A stretch of 64,000 bases of DNA, from NCBI RefSeq assembly GCF_030651185.1, contig NZ_JAUSCJ010000011.1, forward strand, positions 1 to 64,000, read 5' to 3'. The stretch is from Phenylobacterium sp. GTDB lineage: Bacteria > Pseudomonadota > Alphaproteobacteria > Caulobacterales > Caulobacteraceae. Positions 51,053 through 64,000 of this stretch are shown piece by piece. How positions within the stretch are numbered: the first letter of the stretch is position 1; each line of letters opens with the position of its first letter. A program made the position numbers and the translations under genes. Under the pieces are notes generated by a model. It had not been told where the DNA came from, made no database searches, and saw only the letters and a list, made by a program, of their open reading frames with translations.

Positions 51053-51481
51053 ATGGGTGCGAAGCTGGGCGGCGGGGGCGGCGGCAAGTTCGACCTCGGC
51101 CAAAACAGCGACATCAACGTCACGCCCTTCGTGGACGTGATGCTGGTGCTCCTCATCATCTTCATGGTGTCGATCCCCGCCGCGACGGTGTCGATCAAGC
51201 TCGACCTGCCGCCGGCGATTCCGCCGCCCCCGGGCACGAAGGTGGAAGAGCCGACCCTGATCAATATTCAGGTGGCCGGCCTCTATATCGGCGACCAGCC
51301 CACCACCCTGGACACCCTGCCCGCGGACCTCGCCCGCACCTTGAACAAGCCCAACCCCACCGAAGAGCGCGTCTATATCCGCGCCGACCGGACGGTGCGC
51401 TACGGCGAGTTCATGTCGGTGATGAACGCCCTCCAGGGCAACGGCTACTTCCAGGTCGCCCTGATCAACGAAGACCTCTAG
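51053..51481 (+). CDS. exbD: ExbD/TolR-type biopolymer transport protein
   Basis: 142 aa. A short glycine-rich cytoplasmic start is followed by a single membrane helix carrying the essential Asp (INVTPFVDVMLVLLIIFMVS) and a periplasmic domain. ExbD works with ExbB and TonB, using the proton motive force. Neither partner gene is nearby, so it is an orphan. AAGGAATTGCAT before the ATG supports the start; a longer frame begins at 50996. A terminator follows. Confidence 0.88.
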   Translation: MGAKLGGGGGGKFDLGQNSDINVTPFVDVMLVLLIIFMVSIPAATVSIKLDLPPAIPPPPGTKVEEPTLINIQVAGLYIGDQPTTLDTLPADLARTLNKPNPTEERVYIRADRTVRYGEFMSVMNALQGNGYFQVALINEDL

Positions 51482-51501
51482 GTCTTCGGCCCGAGACAAG
51501 G

Positions 51502-51536
51502 AAAAGCCCGCCCAGGGAAACCCGGGCGGGCTTTTT
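51502..51536 (+). terminator. Rho-independent terminator after exbD
   Basis: Eleven-pair stem AAAGCCCGCCC / GGGCGGGCTTT plus an inner GGG/CCC, then TT; very strong. Confidence 0.88.
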
Positions 51537-51587
51537 CGTTTCTGGATCCCACCAGGCGCGTGGCGCCGGGAGGGATCGTCTTGGGCT

Positions 51588-52661
51588 TTAGGCCGCGCAG
51601 GCCTCGAAGCCGGCCCGCAGCGCGGCTTCGTCCAGGTTGCGGCCGATGAACACCATGCGGCTGAAGCGGTCGTCGCCGTCCTTCCACTCACGCTGGAAGT
51701 CGCCCTCCAGGATCATGTGCACCGCCTGGAAAACCAGCCGGCGCTCGTCGCCCGCCACGTCCAGGATACCCTTGGCCCTCAGGATGTCGGGGCCCTGGTC
51801 GGCCAGCAGCTGGTTCAGCCAGTTGGTGACCCTCTGGCCGTGGATCGGCTTGCGCAGGGTCAGCGAGATCCCGCGGATACCGGCTGCGGCCGCATGGTCT
51901 TCGTGCGGATGAGCATGGCCGTGATCGTGGTGAGAATGGTCGTGATCGTGATGATCGTGATCATGGTCGCAATCCTCGTCATGCACATGGCCGTCTTCGC
52001 CGTGCGCGGGGTTCAGGAACTCAGGCAGGATTTCGGTGATGCGGGCCAGGTCGAAGCCGCCGCGGCCCAGGATGGCGTCCAGCGGCACGTTGGAGCGCTG
52101 CGCCCGGTGGATGGGGGCCAGCGGATTGATCCGCCGGATGGCGGCCTCCACGGCCTTCAATTCTTCCGGCGTCACCAGGTCGGTCTTGTTCAGCACGATC
52201 TGGTCGGCGAAGGCGATCTGCTCGACGGCCTCCTTGGAATCGGCCAGGCGCAGAGGCAGGTGCTTGGCGTCCACCACGGTGGTGACGCTGTCCAGCTGGG
52301 TCTTGGCCTTCACGTCGTCATCCACGAAGAAGGTCTGGGCCACCGGACCAGGATCGGCCAGGCCGGTGGTCTCCACGATGATGGCGTCGAAGCCGCCCTT
52401 GCGCTTCATCAGGCCCGAAAGCACCCGGATCAGGTCGCCGCGCACCGTGCAGCAGACGCAGCCGTTGTTCATCTCGAACACTTCCTCGTCGGCGCCGACG
52501 ATCAGGTCGTTGTCGATGCCCACCTCGCCGAACTCGTTGACGATCACGGCGTAGCGCTTGCCGTGGTCCTCGGTGAGGATGCGGTTGAGCAGGGTGGTCT
52601 TGCCGGCGCCGAGGTAGCCGGTGAGGACGGTGACGGGGGTCTTGGCGTTCATGGGGCTCAT
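51588..52661 (-). CDS. COG0523 (CobW/YciC/ZNG1) metal-chaperone GTPase
   Basis: 357 aa. P-loop [11 protein letters not shown] (aa 15-25), the CVCC metal-binding motif (C68, C70, C71), [12 protein letters not shown], and NKTDL for guanine. A His/Asp-rich stretch (about aa 225-262, [20 protein letters not shown]) probably stores Zn2+ or Co2+. C-terminal CobW_C domain. These proteins deliver zinc or cobalt to client enzymes under limitation. A Zur-box-like palindrome lies 63 bp upstream, supporting zinc control. The start could be Met-1 or Met-4. Confidence 0.9.
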   Translation of the reverse strand: MSPMNAKTPVTVLTGYLGAGKTTLLNRILTEDHGKRYAVIVNEFGEVGIDNDLIVGADEEVFEMNNGCVCCTVRGDLIRVLSGLMKRKGGFDAIIVETTGLADPGPVAQTFFVDDDVKAKTQLDSVTTVVDAKHLPLRLADSKEAVEQIAFADQIVLNKTDLVTPEELKAVEAAIRRINPLAPIHRAQRSNVPLDAILGRGGFDLARITEILPEFLNPAHGEDGHVHDEDCDHDHDHHDHDHSHHDHGHAHPHEDHAAAAGIRGISLTLRKPIHGQRVTNWLNQLLADQGPDILRAKGILDVAGDERRLVFQAVHMILEGDFQREWKDGDDRFSRMVFIGRNLDEAALRAGFEACAA

Positions 52662-52723
52662 CTAGTCATTGTCGGCGCGGGATGGAACAGGCGGCGCGCA
52701 CGCGATCGCTTGACCTGAGCGAA

Positions 52724-52740
52724 GTGTTATAGAATAACAC
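52724..52740. promoter_or_regulatory. Zur-box-like palindrome between divergent metal genes
   Basis: GTGTTATAGAATAACAC, a perfect 7+3+7 inverted repeat. It resembles the Zur site type TGTTATAnTATAACA. It lies in the gap of 119 bp between the COG0523 gene and the CDF transporter gene and could control both. Confidence 0.6.
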
Positions 52741-52780
52741 CCCTCCGCTCCCGCCCCCCGCACTCTATATATAGGCGCCC

Positions 52781-53704
52781 GTGACCACCGCCGAACCCCC
52801 CGCTTCTGAGCCGATGGACGCCTTCCGGGGCGACCGGATCTATCTGGGCGCCGATCACGCCCGCAATGAGCGGCGGACCTGGCTGGTGGCGGCCATCTGC
52901 CTGGCCACCCTGGCGGCTCAGATCACCGGTGGGCTGGCCTTCCACTCCATGGCGCTTGTCGCCAACGGGCTGCACATGGCCGCCCATGTCGCCGCCCTGC
53001 TGGTGGCCGCCGGCGCCTACGCCGTGGCCCGGACCTACGCCGCCGATCCGCGGTTTTCCTTCGGCACGGGCAAGCTGGGCTATCTGGCCGGCTTCGCCAA
53101 CGCCGCAGTCCTGGGCGTCACCGCCCTGCTGATCGCCATCGAGAGCGTGGAGCGCCTGCTGGCGCCCGAGGATGTGGCCTATGACGGCGCCCTACCGCTG
53201 GCCGCCGTCGCCCTGGCGGTGAACCTGGTCTGCGTCTGGCTGCTGAAGCCCGGCCAGAGCCACGCCCACGATCGAGATGGCGACCTGAACCTTTCGGCGG
53301 CCCACCTGCACCTGGCCGGCGACGCGGTGATTTCGGCCCTGGCCATCGCCGGCCTCGCCGCCGGCCGCTATCTGGGCTGGAGCTGGACCGATCCCGTGGC
53401 CGCCCTGGCGGGGGCGGGCCTGCTGGCCCACTTCGCCTGGCGGTTGCTCAGCCGCACCGGCGCAGTGCTGTTGGACGTCAATCCCAGCCCAGAGCTCACC
53501 GCCGAGATCCGCGGCCGCCTGGAGGGCGAGGGCGAGCGGGTGCTGGACCTGCACCTCTGGCGGCTCGGCCCCGGCCACCACGCCGCCATCATCGTCATCG
53601 CCGCGTCCGATCCGCAGGCGCCCCAGGCCTATCGCGCCCGCCTGGCGGGCCTGGCGGGCCTAAGTCACGTAACTGTGGAAGTCCGCGACCACACGACGGC
53701 TTGA
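52781..53704 (+). CDS. Cation-diffusion facilitator (DmeF-like)
   Basis: 307 aa, GTG start, six membrane helices. Site A is ALVANGLHMAAHVAALL, where HxxxH-type ligands as in DmeF (Co2+/Ni2+) replace the DxxxD of zinc CDFs. Also RFSFGTGKLGYLAGFANA and HLHLAGDAVISAL. It exports divalent metal from the cytoplasm to the periplasm. A loop with HAHD (about aa 167) may bind metal. It is divergent from a COG0523 gene over a Zur-like site. Confidence 0.85.
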   Translation: MTTAEPPASEPMDAFRGDRIYLGADHARNERRTWLVAAICLATLAAQITGGLAFHSMALVANGLHMAAHVAALLVAAGAYAVARTYAADPRFSFGTGKLGYLAGFANAAVLGVTALLIAIESVERLLAPEDVAYDGALPLAAVALAVNLVCVWLLKPGQSHAHDRDGDLNLSAAHLHLAGDAVISALAIAGLAAGRYLGWSWTDPVAALAGAGLLAHFAWRLLSRTGAVLLDVNPSPELTAEIRGRLEGEGERVLDLHLWRLGPGHHAAIIVIAASDPQAPQAYRARLAGLAGLSHVTVEVRDHTTA

Positions 53705-53737
53705 CCGGAGTCCGCGGATCAGCCTTTTCAAGGTCTG

Positions 53738-55072
53738 ATGAATCAAGGGCTTGAGCAGCTACGGGCTTGGGGCCGGTCGGGCGTGGACGGCGTGTCCGAC
53801 CTCGGCGTCAACCTGCTCGTCACGACCCTGCGGACCCTGACCTGGCTCGAGGACCGCACGGCGTCCTGGCCCCAGGCCCGGCGCGACCTTCTCTTCGACA
53901 CCCGGATGTTCTGGGCGACCCGCTGGCGCCCGGCCTCCGCCCTGGCCGTCCTGGGGGGGCTGACCCTCCTGGGCGGGGCCTATGTGGTCACCAAGACCCC
54001 GGCCAAGGCCCCGCCGCCCACCATCCTGGCCGCCGGAACCGGCGCGCCGCGGCCCCACATCGCCCCGCGCCCCAAGCCAGGCCCGCCACCCCAAGCCCTG
54101 CAGAAGCGGCTGGACGAGCTGGCCGCCAGCTACCGCGAGCCCGTGGGCATCGCCGTGGCCGACACCAGCGAAGGCTGGATGGCCCAGGTGGCCGGCGACG
54201 ACGCCTTCCCGCAGCAGAGCGTCTCCAAGCTGTGGGTGGCCATGACCACCATGGACGCCCTCGACCAGGGCAAGCTCAGCCTGGACCAGGGGGTGCTCCT
54301 GGGCCCGCAGGACCGCAGCGTCTTCTTCCAGCCCATCTCCCACAAGATCGGCGCCACAGGCTACGCCACCACCCTGCGCGACCTGGTGCGCCGGGCCCTG
54401 ATCGAGAGCGACAACGCCGCCAACGACAAGCTGCTGGCCGAGGTGGGCGGCGTCGACGCCGTGGCCGACATGCTGGCGCGCAAGAACCTGACCGGCATCC
54501 GCATGGGCGCCGACGAGAAGAACCTGCAGGCCAAGATCGCCGGCCTGACCTGGAGCCCGGAGATGGGCATCGGCGGCAATTTCAAGGACGCCCGGGCCCG
54601 CCTGCCCGATTCCGTCCGTGACGCCGCCATGCACGCCTATCTCGAAAATCCGCTGGACGGCGCGACCCCGGCGGGTCTCGCCACCGCCCTGGTGGCCCTG
54701 AAACGCGGCGAGCTGCTGTCGCAGGAATCCACCGACGCCTTCCTGGCCACCATGTCGGAGGCCCGCACCGGCCCGCGGCGCCTGAAGGGCGGCCTGCCCT
54801 CGGGCTGGTCCATCGCCCACAAGACCGGCACCGGCCAGGACTGGCGGGGCGGCTCCATCGGCATCAACGACGTCGCCTTGCTCACCGCCCCCGACGGGCG
54901 CTCCTATGCGGTGGTCGTTTTGATGAAGCGCACCACCAAGCCGGTCCCCGCACGCCTGGCCTTCATGCAGCAGGTCTCCAAGGCCGTGGTGACCAGCTGG
55001 GAGAGCGAACGCGACGACGCCCGCAAGACGCTCGCCAGCCTCCGTCCGGGAGACTCTTCCGGAGGTCGCTGA
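53738..55072 (+). CDS. Membrane-anchored class A beta-lactamase-like serine hydrolase
   Basis: 444 aa. An N-terminal cytoplasmic segment, one helix (SALAVLGGLTLLGGAYVV, aa 67-84), a Pro/Ala linker and then a periplasmic domain. Active-site motifs: S161-V-S-K164, S224-D-N226 and K362-T-G. This is the Ser-Lys/SDN/KTG set of class A enzymes, but the domain starts late (aa 120) and the Glu166-equivalent is not evident. Penicillin-binding/peptidase or hydrolase activity is plausible; resistance is not proven. Confidence 0.78.
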   Translation: MNQGLEQLRAWGRSGVDGVSDLGVNLLVTTLRTLTWLEDRTASWPQARRDLLFDTRMFWATRWRPASALAVLGGLTLLGGAYVVTKTPAKAPPPTILAAGTGAPRPHIAPRPKPGPPPQALQKRLDELAASYREPVGIAVADTSEGWMAQVAGDDAFPQQSVSKLWVAMTTMDALDQGKLSLDQGVLLGPQDRSVFFQPISHKIGATGYATTLRDLVRRALIESDNAANDKLLAEVGGVDAVADMLARKNLTGIRMGADEKNLQAKIAGLTWSPEMGIGGNFKDARARLPDSVRDAAMHAYLENPLDGATPAGLATALVALKRGELLSQESTDAFLATMSEARTGPRRLKGGLPSGWSIAHKTGTGQDWRGGSIGINDVALLTAPDGRSYAVVVLMKRTTKPVPARLAFMQQVSKAVVTSWESERDDARKTLASLRPGDSSGGR

Positions 55073-55089
55073 ATCCACAGCGGCTTCCG

Positions 55090-55117
55090 TTGACTTGGCG
55101 GGGGTCGTCTGTATAAG
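55090..55117 (+). promoter_or_regulatory. Sigma-70 type promoter, rplU-rpmA
   Basis: TTGACT (55090-55095), 16-bp spacer, TATAAG (55112-55117), close to housekeeping consensus, 70 bp upstream of rplU. Confidence 0.75.
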
Positions 55118-55187
55118 TCCGCGCCTTCGCACGCAGGACCTTCCCGCGGGCGTGATCCTTTTTTGCTAAAGTCTCAAGGCGTCAACG

Positions 55188-55745
55188 ATGTACGCGGTGA
55201 TCAAAACCGGCGGTAAGCAGTACCGGGTTCAGGCGGGCGACCTTCTCGTCGTCGAAAAGCTTGAAGGTGAGCCGGGCGCCAATGTGGCGTTCGGCGACGT
55301 CCTGATGCTGGGCGACGGTGAGACCATCACCCTCGGAGCTCCGATCGTGGAAGGCGCCACCGTCAGCGCCACCCTGATCGAGACCCGCAAGGGTCTGAAG
55401 GTGAAGATCTTCAAGAAGCGCCGTCGTCAGGGCTATCGCCGCACCCGCGGCCATCGCCAGCACGAGAGCGTCCTGCGCGTCACCTCGGTGGCCGGCGCCG
55501 GCAAGACCGAGAACTGGGACGGCGTGGTGGACATGACCACCAAGGCTGTCCTCAACGCTCGCGCCCGCAACCTGAAGCTGGAAGAAGCCGCGACCGCCAA
55601 GGCCGCGCTCTCCGCCGAAAAGGCCGCTGCGCCCGCCGCCAAGAAGGCCGCCGCCCCCAAGGCGACTGCGCCCAAGGCTGAAGCCACCGAGAAGAAGGCT
55701 GCTGCGCCGAAGAAGGCCGCCGCCAAGAAGCCCGACGCCGAATAA
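55188..55745 (+). CDS. rplU: 50S ribosomal protein L21 with Ala/Lys-rich extension
   Basis: 185 aa. Residues 1-100 are L21 (MYAVIKTGGKQYRVQAGDLL; KKRRRQGYRRTRGHRQ). The remaining 80 residues form an Ala/Lys-rich low-complexity tail (EKAAAPAAKKAAAPK and repeats), present as extensions in many alphaproteobacterial L21 proteins. It binds 23S rRNA. rpmA follows 32 bp downstream as an operon. Confidence 0.96.
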   Translation: MYAVIKTGGKQYRVQAGDLLVVEKLEGEPGANVAFGDVLMLGDGETITLGAPIVEGATVSATLIETRKGLKVKIFKKRRRQGYRRTRGHRQHESVLRVTSVAGAGKTENWDGVVDMTTKAVLNARARNLKLEEAATAKAALSAEKAAAPAAKKAAAPKATAPKAEATEKKAAAPKKAAAKKPDAE

Positions 55746-55777
55746 GCGTCGGATCAAGACAAGTTTAGGAGACCACA

Positions 55778-56047
55778 ATGGCTCACAAGAAATCAGGCGG
55801 TTCATCCCGCAACGGCCGCGACTCGGCCGGCCGTCGTCTCGGCGTGAAGAAGTTCGGTGGCGAGTCCGTCATCGGCGGCAACATCATCATCCGTCAGCGC
55901 GGCACCAAGTTCTTCGCGGGCGTGAATGTCGGCATGGGCCGTGACCATACCCTCTTCGCCACCGCCGACGGCGCTGTGCAGTTCGTCACCAAGCGCGACG
56001 ACCGCACCTATGTGAACGTGGTGGCTGCCGAGACCAACGCCAGCTAG
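55778..56047 (+). CDS. rpmA: 50S ribosomal protein L27
   Basis: 89 aa. [28 protein letters not shown], and [20 protein letters not shown]. It lies at the peptidyl-transferase centre. AGGAGA ribosome site. Second gene of rplU-rpmA, closed by a strong terminator. Confidence 0.97.
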   Translation: MAHKKSGGSSRNGRDSAGRRLGVKKFGGESVIGGNIIIRQRGTKFFAGVNVGMGRDHTLFATADGAVQFVTKRDDRTYVNVVAAETNAS

Positions 56048-56109
56048 GCGGAACCTCTCTTCTCCGGTTCCGCCCCGACGATCAGTCAGGCGGACCGGAC
56101 AGAATCCCG

Positions 56110-56146
56110 AAAAGCGGGAGTCCGGAACGCCGGGCTCCCGCTTTTT
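56110..56146 (+). terminator. Rho-independent terminator after rpmA
   Basis: Stem AAAAGCGGGAG / CTCCCGCTTTT (56110-56120 / 56135-56145) with an inner CCGG/CCGG pairing and trailing T. Confidence 0.88.
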
Positions 56147-56186
56147 CTGTTTCAGGGGTCCCGCCAGAGGACCCGGGAGGTTCAAG

Positions 56187-56717
56187 ATGTGCTCCATCCA
56201 GATCGAACCCGTCATCGAGACGCAGCGGCTGCGCCTGCGGCGCCCCCGGATGACCGACGCCGCGCGCATGGCCAAGCTGCTCAATGATCGCGACTTGGCC
56301 CGCATGACCCATTCCATCCCCCATCCCTACGGGCTGGAGGACGCCCAGAACTATCTGGAACAGGCCGACGACGCCGACCCGGATAGCCGCGCCCTGTTCG
56401 TCATTGATCACCCCGAGCAGGGGCCGATCGGGGTGGTGGGCTTCGACAGCGAGCACGGCCGCAGCGAGATGGGCTATTGGATCGGCCGCCCCTTCTGGGG
56501 CTGCGGGTTCGCCACCGAGGCGGCCAAGGGCGCCCTGGTCTGGGCCAACAAGACGTGGAAGCGGCGCTACGTCCTGGCGCGTCACTTCTCCGACAACCCC
56601 GCCTCGGCCTCGGTGCTCTGCAAGACCGGCTTCCTCTACACCGGGGAGGTCCGGCTTTCGCCCTCGGCCGCCCGCGGCGAAGCCGTTCCCTCGCGGATGA
56701 TGGTCTGGCTGGCGTGA
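56187..56717 (+). CDS. RimJ/RimL-type GNAT acetyltransferase
   Basis: 176 aa. ETQRLRLRRPRMTDAARMAK start, GVVGFDSEHGRSEMGYWIG, and the acetyl-CoA loop WGCGFATEAAKGAL (GxG region), typical of RimL-like enzymes that acetylate protein N-termini or small molecules. GGGAGGTTCAAG precedes the ATG. Target unknown. Confidence 0.85.
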   Translation: MCSIQIEPVIETQRLRLRRPRMTDAARMAKLLNDRDLARMTHSIPHPYGLEDAQNYLEQADDADPDSRALFVIDHPEQGPIGVVGFDSEHGRSEMGYWIGRPFWGCGFATEAAKGALVWANKTWKRRYVLARHFSDNPASASVLCKTGFLYTGEVRLSPSAARGEAVPSRMMVWLA

Positions 56718-56764
56718 GTTTGCGGCGCTCGCGTGGTATGGCGGGCGCCGAACCTCTCTGGATT

Positions 56765-61951
<5,187 letters not shown>

Positions 61952-62082
61952 GGTCCCCCCCCTCGCCGGGAGCGTAGGTGGCAGACTGGTAACGCGGGCT
62001 TAATCGGCGAGACATTCTGTCGCGCCATCGCGGTGAATTGCCGCCCTCGGGAAAGGTGCTTACTAAGGCTCATCTTGAGCAT

Positions 62083-63663
62083 ATGGCGGGCGACGTGGGC
62101 GACGTGGGCGATGCGGCGGGCAGAGGCGGGGCGGAGGCGGGCAGCGGCCGGCTGACCACGCTCGCGCCCTCCATGGCCATCCCCCATGGCGGCGACCGCG
62201 TGGCCTATGTGTCCCAGGCGCTCGCGGACGCCTTCCAGGCCGGCGACCGGCTGCTGGTGGTGCAGGATAGCGGCGACCTGCTGCACGTTCCCGCCGCTGT
62301 CCAGGCCCTGGCCGACGCCGCCGTCGGCAAGGCGCATGCCGCCTTCCAGGCGATGGGCGCGGTGAGCGACGCCGCCATCACCGCCTTCTTCGACGCCTTC
62401 GCCGCCCGGCTCGCCGACGACAAGGTCTGGGCCGCCATCGGCGCCGCCAACGCCGCCGATGTCGCCAAGGCACAAGCCCGTGGCCGCTCCACAACCCGGC
62501 TGACGGTCAGCCCGGCCATGCGCGCCGACATGATTTCCGGTTTGCAGGCCTGGCGCGACACCCCCGGAGCCCGCGGCAGAATCCTGGAGACGACCATCCA
62601 TGACGGCTGGAGTGTCGACCAGGTCATGGCGCCCCTGGGCGTCGTGGGCTTCGTCTTCGAGGGCCGCCCCAATGTCTTCGCCGACGCCACCGGCGTCCTG
62701 CGCACCGGCAACACCGTGGTCTTCCGCATCGGCTCCGACGCCCTGGGCACGGCGCGGGCCATCGTCGAGCACGCCCTGGATCCGGCCCTGGCCGCCGCGG
62801 GACTCCCCAAGGGCGCCGCGGCCCTGGTGGATAGCGCCGAGCATGCCGCCGGCTGGGCCATGTTCTCCGACAAGCGCCTGGCCCTGGCCGTGGCGCGCGG
62901 CTCCGGCCCCGCCGTGGCCCAGCTCGGGGCCATCGCCCGCCAGGCCGGGACCCCGGTGAGCCTGCACGGCACGGGCGGCGCCTGGATGGTGGCCGACGCC
63001 GCAGCCGACGCCGCTCGCTTCGAGGCGGCCGCCTATCACTCCCTCGACCGCAAGGTCTGCAACACGCTCAACGTCTGCTGCATCGTCCGCGAGCGCGCCG
63101 AGGACCTGGTCCCGGTGTTCCTGGCCGCACTGCAAGCCGCCGGCGAGCGCCGCAAGGGCGCCAAGCTGCACGTGGTCGAAGGCTCCGAACGCTACATCCC
63201 CGCCGCCTGGCGCGACGCCCGTGTCACCGTCGCCCGCGCCGAGGGCGACCGCGAGGAACCCCTGGTGGAGCGCCTCGCCGAGGCCGACCTGGGGCGGGAG
63301 TGGGAGTGGGAGGAGACACCGGAGGTCTCCCTGATGGTCGTGGAGGACGCCGCCCAGGCCGTCGCCCTGTTCAACCGCTACAGCCCCCGCTTCGCCGCCA
63401 GCCTGATCTCGCAGGACGCGCAGGCCCACGAACGCTTCTACGCCGCCATCGACGCCCCCTTCACCGGTGATGGCTTCACCCGCTGGGTGGACGGCCAATA
63501 CGCCCTGAACCGCCCCGAGCTCGGCCTCTCCAACTGGGAGCACGGCCGCCTGTTCGCGCGCGGCGGGGTCCTGGCCGGGGACGGGGTCTTCACCGTCCGC
63601 GCCCGGGTCCGCCAGACCGACCTCAACCTCGACCGCAATCCCGACACGGCGAAGCGGTTTTGA
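62083..63663 (+). CDS. proA: Gamma-glutamyl phosphate reductase-like protein with N-terminal extension
   Basis: 526 aa, ALDH superfamily, against about 420 for E. coli ProA. The core begins around aa 85 (ALADAAVGKAHAAFQAMGAV). Signature GFVFEGRPNVFADATGVLRT, catalytic Cys in SLDRKVCNTLNVCCI (C326), and the end IDAPFTGDGFTRWVDGQYAL. Divergent from typical ProA but in the proB region. The extension (about aa 1-80) is unexplained. Second proline step from gamma-glutamyl phosphate. Another function for an ALDH is possible. Confidence 0.75.
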   Translation: MAGDVGDVGDAAGRGGAEAGSGRLTTLAPSMAIPHGGDRVAYVSQALADAFQAGDRLLVVQDSGDLLHVPAAVQALADAAVGKAHAAFQAMGAVSDAAITAFFDAFAARLADDKVWAAIGAANAADVAKAQARGRSTTRLTVSPAMRADMISGLQAWRDTPGARGRILETTIHDGWSVDQVMAPLGVVGFVFEGRPNVFADATGVLRTGNTVVFRIGSDALGTARAIVEHALDPALAAAGLPKGAAALVDSAEHAAGWAMFSDKRLALAVARGSGPAVAQLGAIARQAGTPVSLHGTGGAWMVADAAADAARFEAAAYHSLDRKVCNTLNVCCIVRERAEDLVPVFLAALQAAGERRKGAKLHVVEGSERYIPAAWRDARVTVARAEGDREEPLVERLAEADLGREWEWEETPEVSLMVVEDAAQAVALFNRYSPRFAASLISQDAQAHERFYAAIDAPFTGDGFTRWVDGQYALNRPELGLSNWEHGRLFARGGVLAGDGVFTVRARVRQTDLNLDRNPDTAKRF

Positions 63664-63678
63664 TCCAGAGCAGTGACC

Positions 63679-64000
63679 ATGTGGTTCGCGGGACCCGCCC
63701 GGCGCGTCCCTGAGGCCGGCCGGCCCGCGACCCTGCGCCTGGGCTTCACGCTCACGCGGGGTATGCGGGTGGGGCTCTATGGCGGCTCGTTCAATCCGGT
63801 CCACGCCGGCCACGCCCACGTGGCCGAGACCGCCCGCAAGCGGCTGCGGCTGGACCGGGTCATCTGGCTGGTCTCACCGCAGAACCCCCTGAAATCCTCC
63901 AAGGAAACCGCCAGCCTGGCGCAGCGGATGGCCGGCGTCCGCAAGGTGGCCCGAGGCCGGGCGATGATCGTGTCCGACGCAGAGACCGCCATCGGCTCGA
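63679..64000 (+). CDS. nadD: Nicotinate-nucleotide adenylyltransferase, 3' end outside window
   Basis: About 107 codons are visible. VGLYGGSFNPVHAGHAHVAE (nucleotidyltransferase GxxGGSFNPxHxGH motif), LDRVIWLVSPQNPLK. NadD adenylylates nicotinate mononucleotide for NAD synthesis. The start at 63679 adds about 28 residues compared with the internal ATG at 63763; Caulobacter-type proteins often have a short leader, so it is kept, with some doubt. Confidence 0.85.
   Translation, partial: MWFAGPARRVPEAGRPATLRLGFTLTRGMRVGLYGGSFNPVHAGHAHVAETARKRLRLDRVIWLVSPQNPLKSSKETASLAQRMAGVRKVARGRAMIVSDAETAIGS

Overview
The window is GC-rich, densely coded alphaproteobacterial chromosome. The best fit is the family Caulobacteraceae (Caulobacter/Phenylobacterium type). 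The reasons are a ChpT histidine phosphotransferase, the block phyR <-> nepR-sigT-phyK followed by cheR, a receiver protein and chpT, and an obgE-proB-(proA)-nadD neighbourhood. The genus call is inference. No tRNA, rRNA, CRISPR array, prophage or intact insertion sequence was seen.

Layout. 1-5.9 kb: catabolic and accessory enzymes (FAH-family hydrolase, class III CoA-transferase, cupin, nitrilase-type amidase, TetR regulator, hotdog thioesterase, SDR, alpha/beta hydrolase). 5.9-7.3 kb: a PAS-HWE kinase-receiver protein. 7.4-17.3 kb: the general stress response (GSR) core with PhyR, NepR, the EcfG-type sigma factor and a PhyK-type kinase. Around it lie many small membrane or envelope genes (DUF883, holin-like, two DUF1328 paralogues, entericidin-like) and sodB. 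Eight exact matches to the EcfG promoter motif GGAAC-N16/17-CGTT lie here, and seven sit directly upstream of annotated genes. A ninth near-match precedes a candidate structured small RNA with C-rich loops. 17.3-21.2 kb: lipoprotein, CheR, receiver, ChpT, CysQ. 21.5-26.3 kb: enoyl-CoA hydratase, glutaryl-CoA dehydrogenase, a PadR/DUF1700/DUF2807 group and a secreted hydrolase. 26.5-31.9 kb: a large multi-PAS hybrid kinase, an MHS-type transporter with a periplasmic insert, and a phosphotransferase.

32-45 kb is centred on molybdenum: an orphan ModB permease, a molybdo-iron-sulfur oxidoreductase (small and large subunits), MocA-like cytidylyltransferase, the run moaA-moaD-moaE-moaB-moaC-moeA, and XdhC. 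Together these could make the cofactor, cytidylylate it and insert it into the oxidoreductase. Embedded in this part are a decayed parDE toxin-antitoxin pair, a truncated siroheme-synthase-like gene and an RTX repeat protein.

45-64 kb: an aldo/keto reductase-fold protein lacking catalytic residues next to a SpsF-like cytidylyltransferase, alanine dehydrogenase, MtgA, nitroreductase, a WD40-like protein and an orphan ExbD. A COG0523 GTPase and a cation-diffusion facilitator then diverge from a Zur-box-like palindrome. They are followed by a membrane-anchored class A beta-lactamase-like protein and rplU-rpmA. The window ends with an acetyltransferase, bioY-obgE-proB, a hybrid kinase on the opposite strand, proA and the start of nadD.

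All functional statements come from reading the translated sequence and gene order; no database search was possible.
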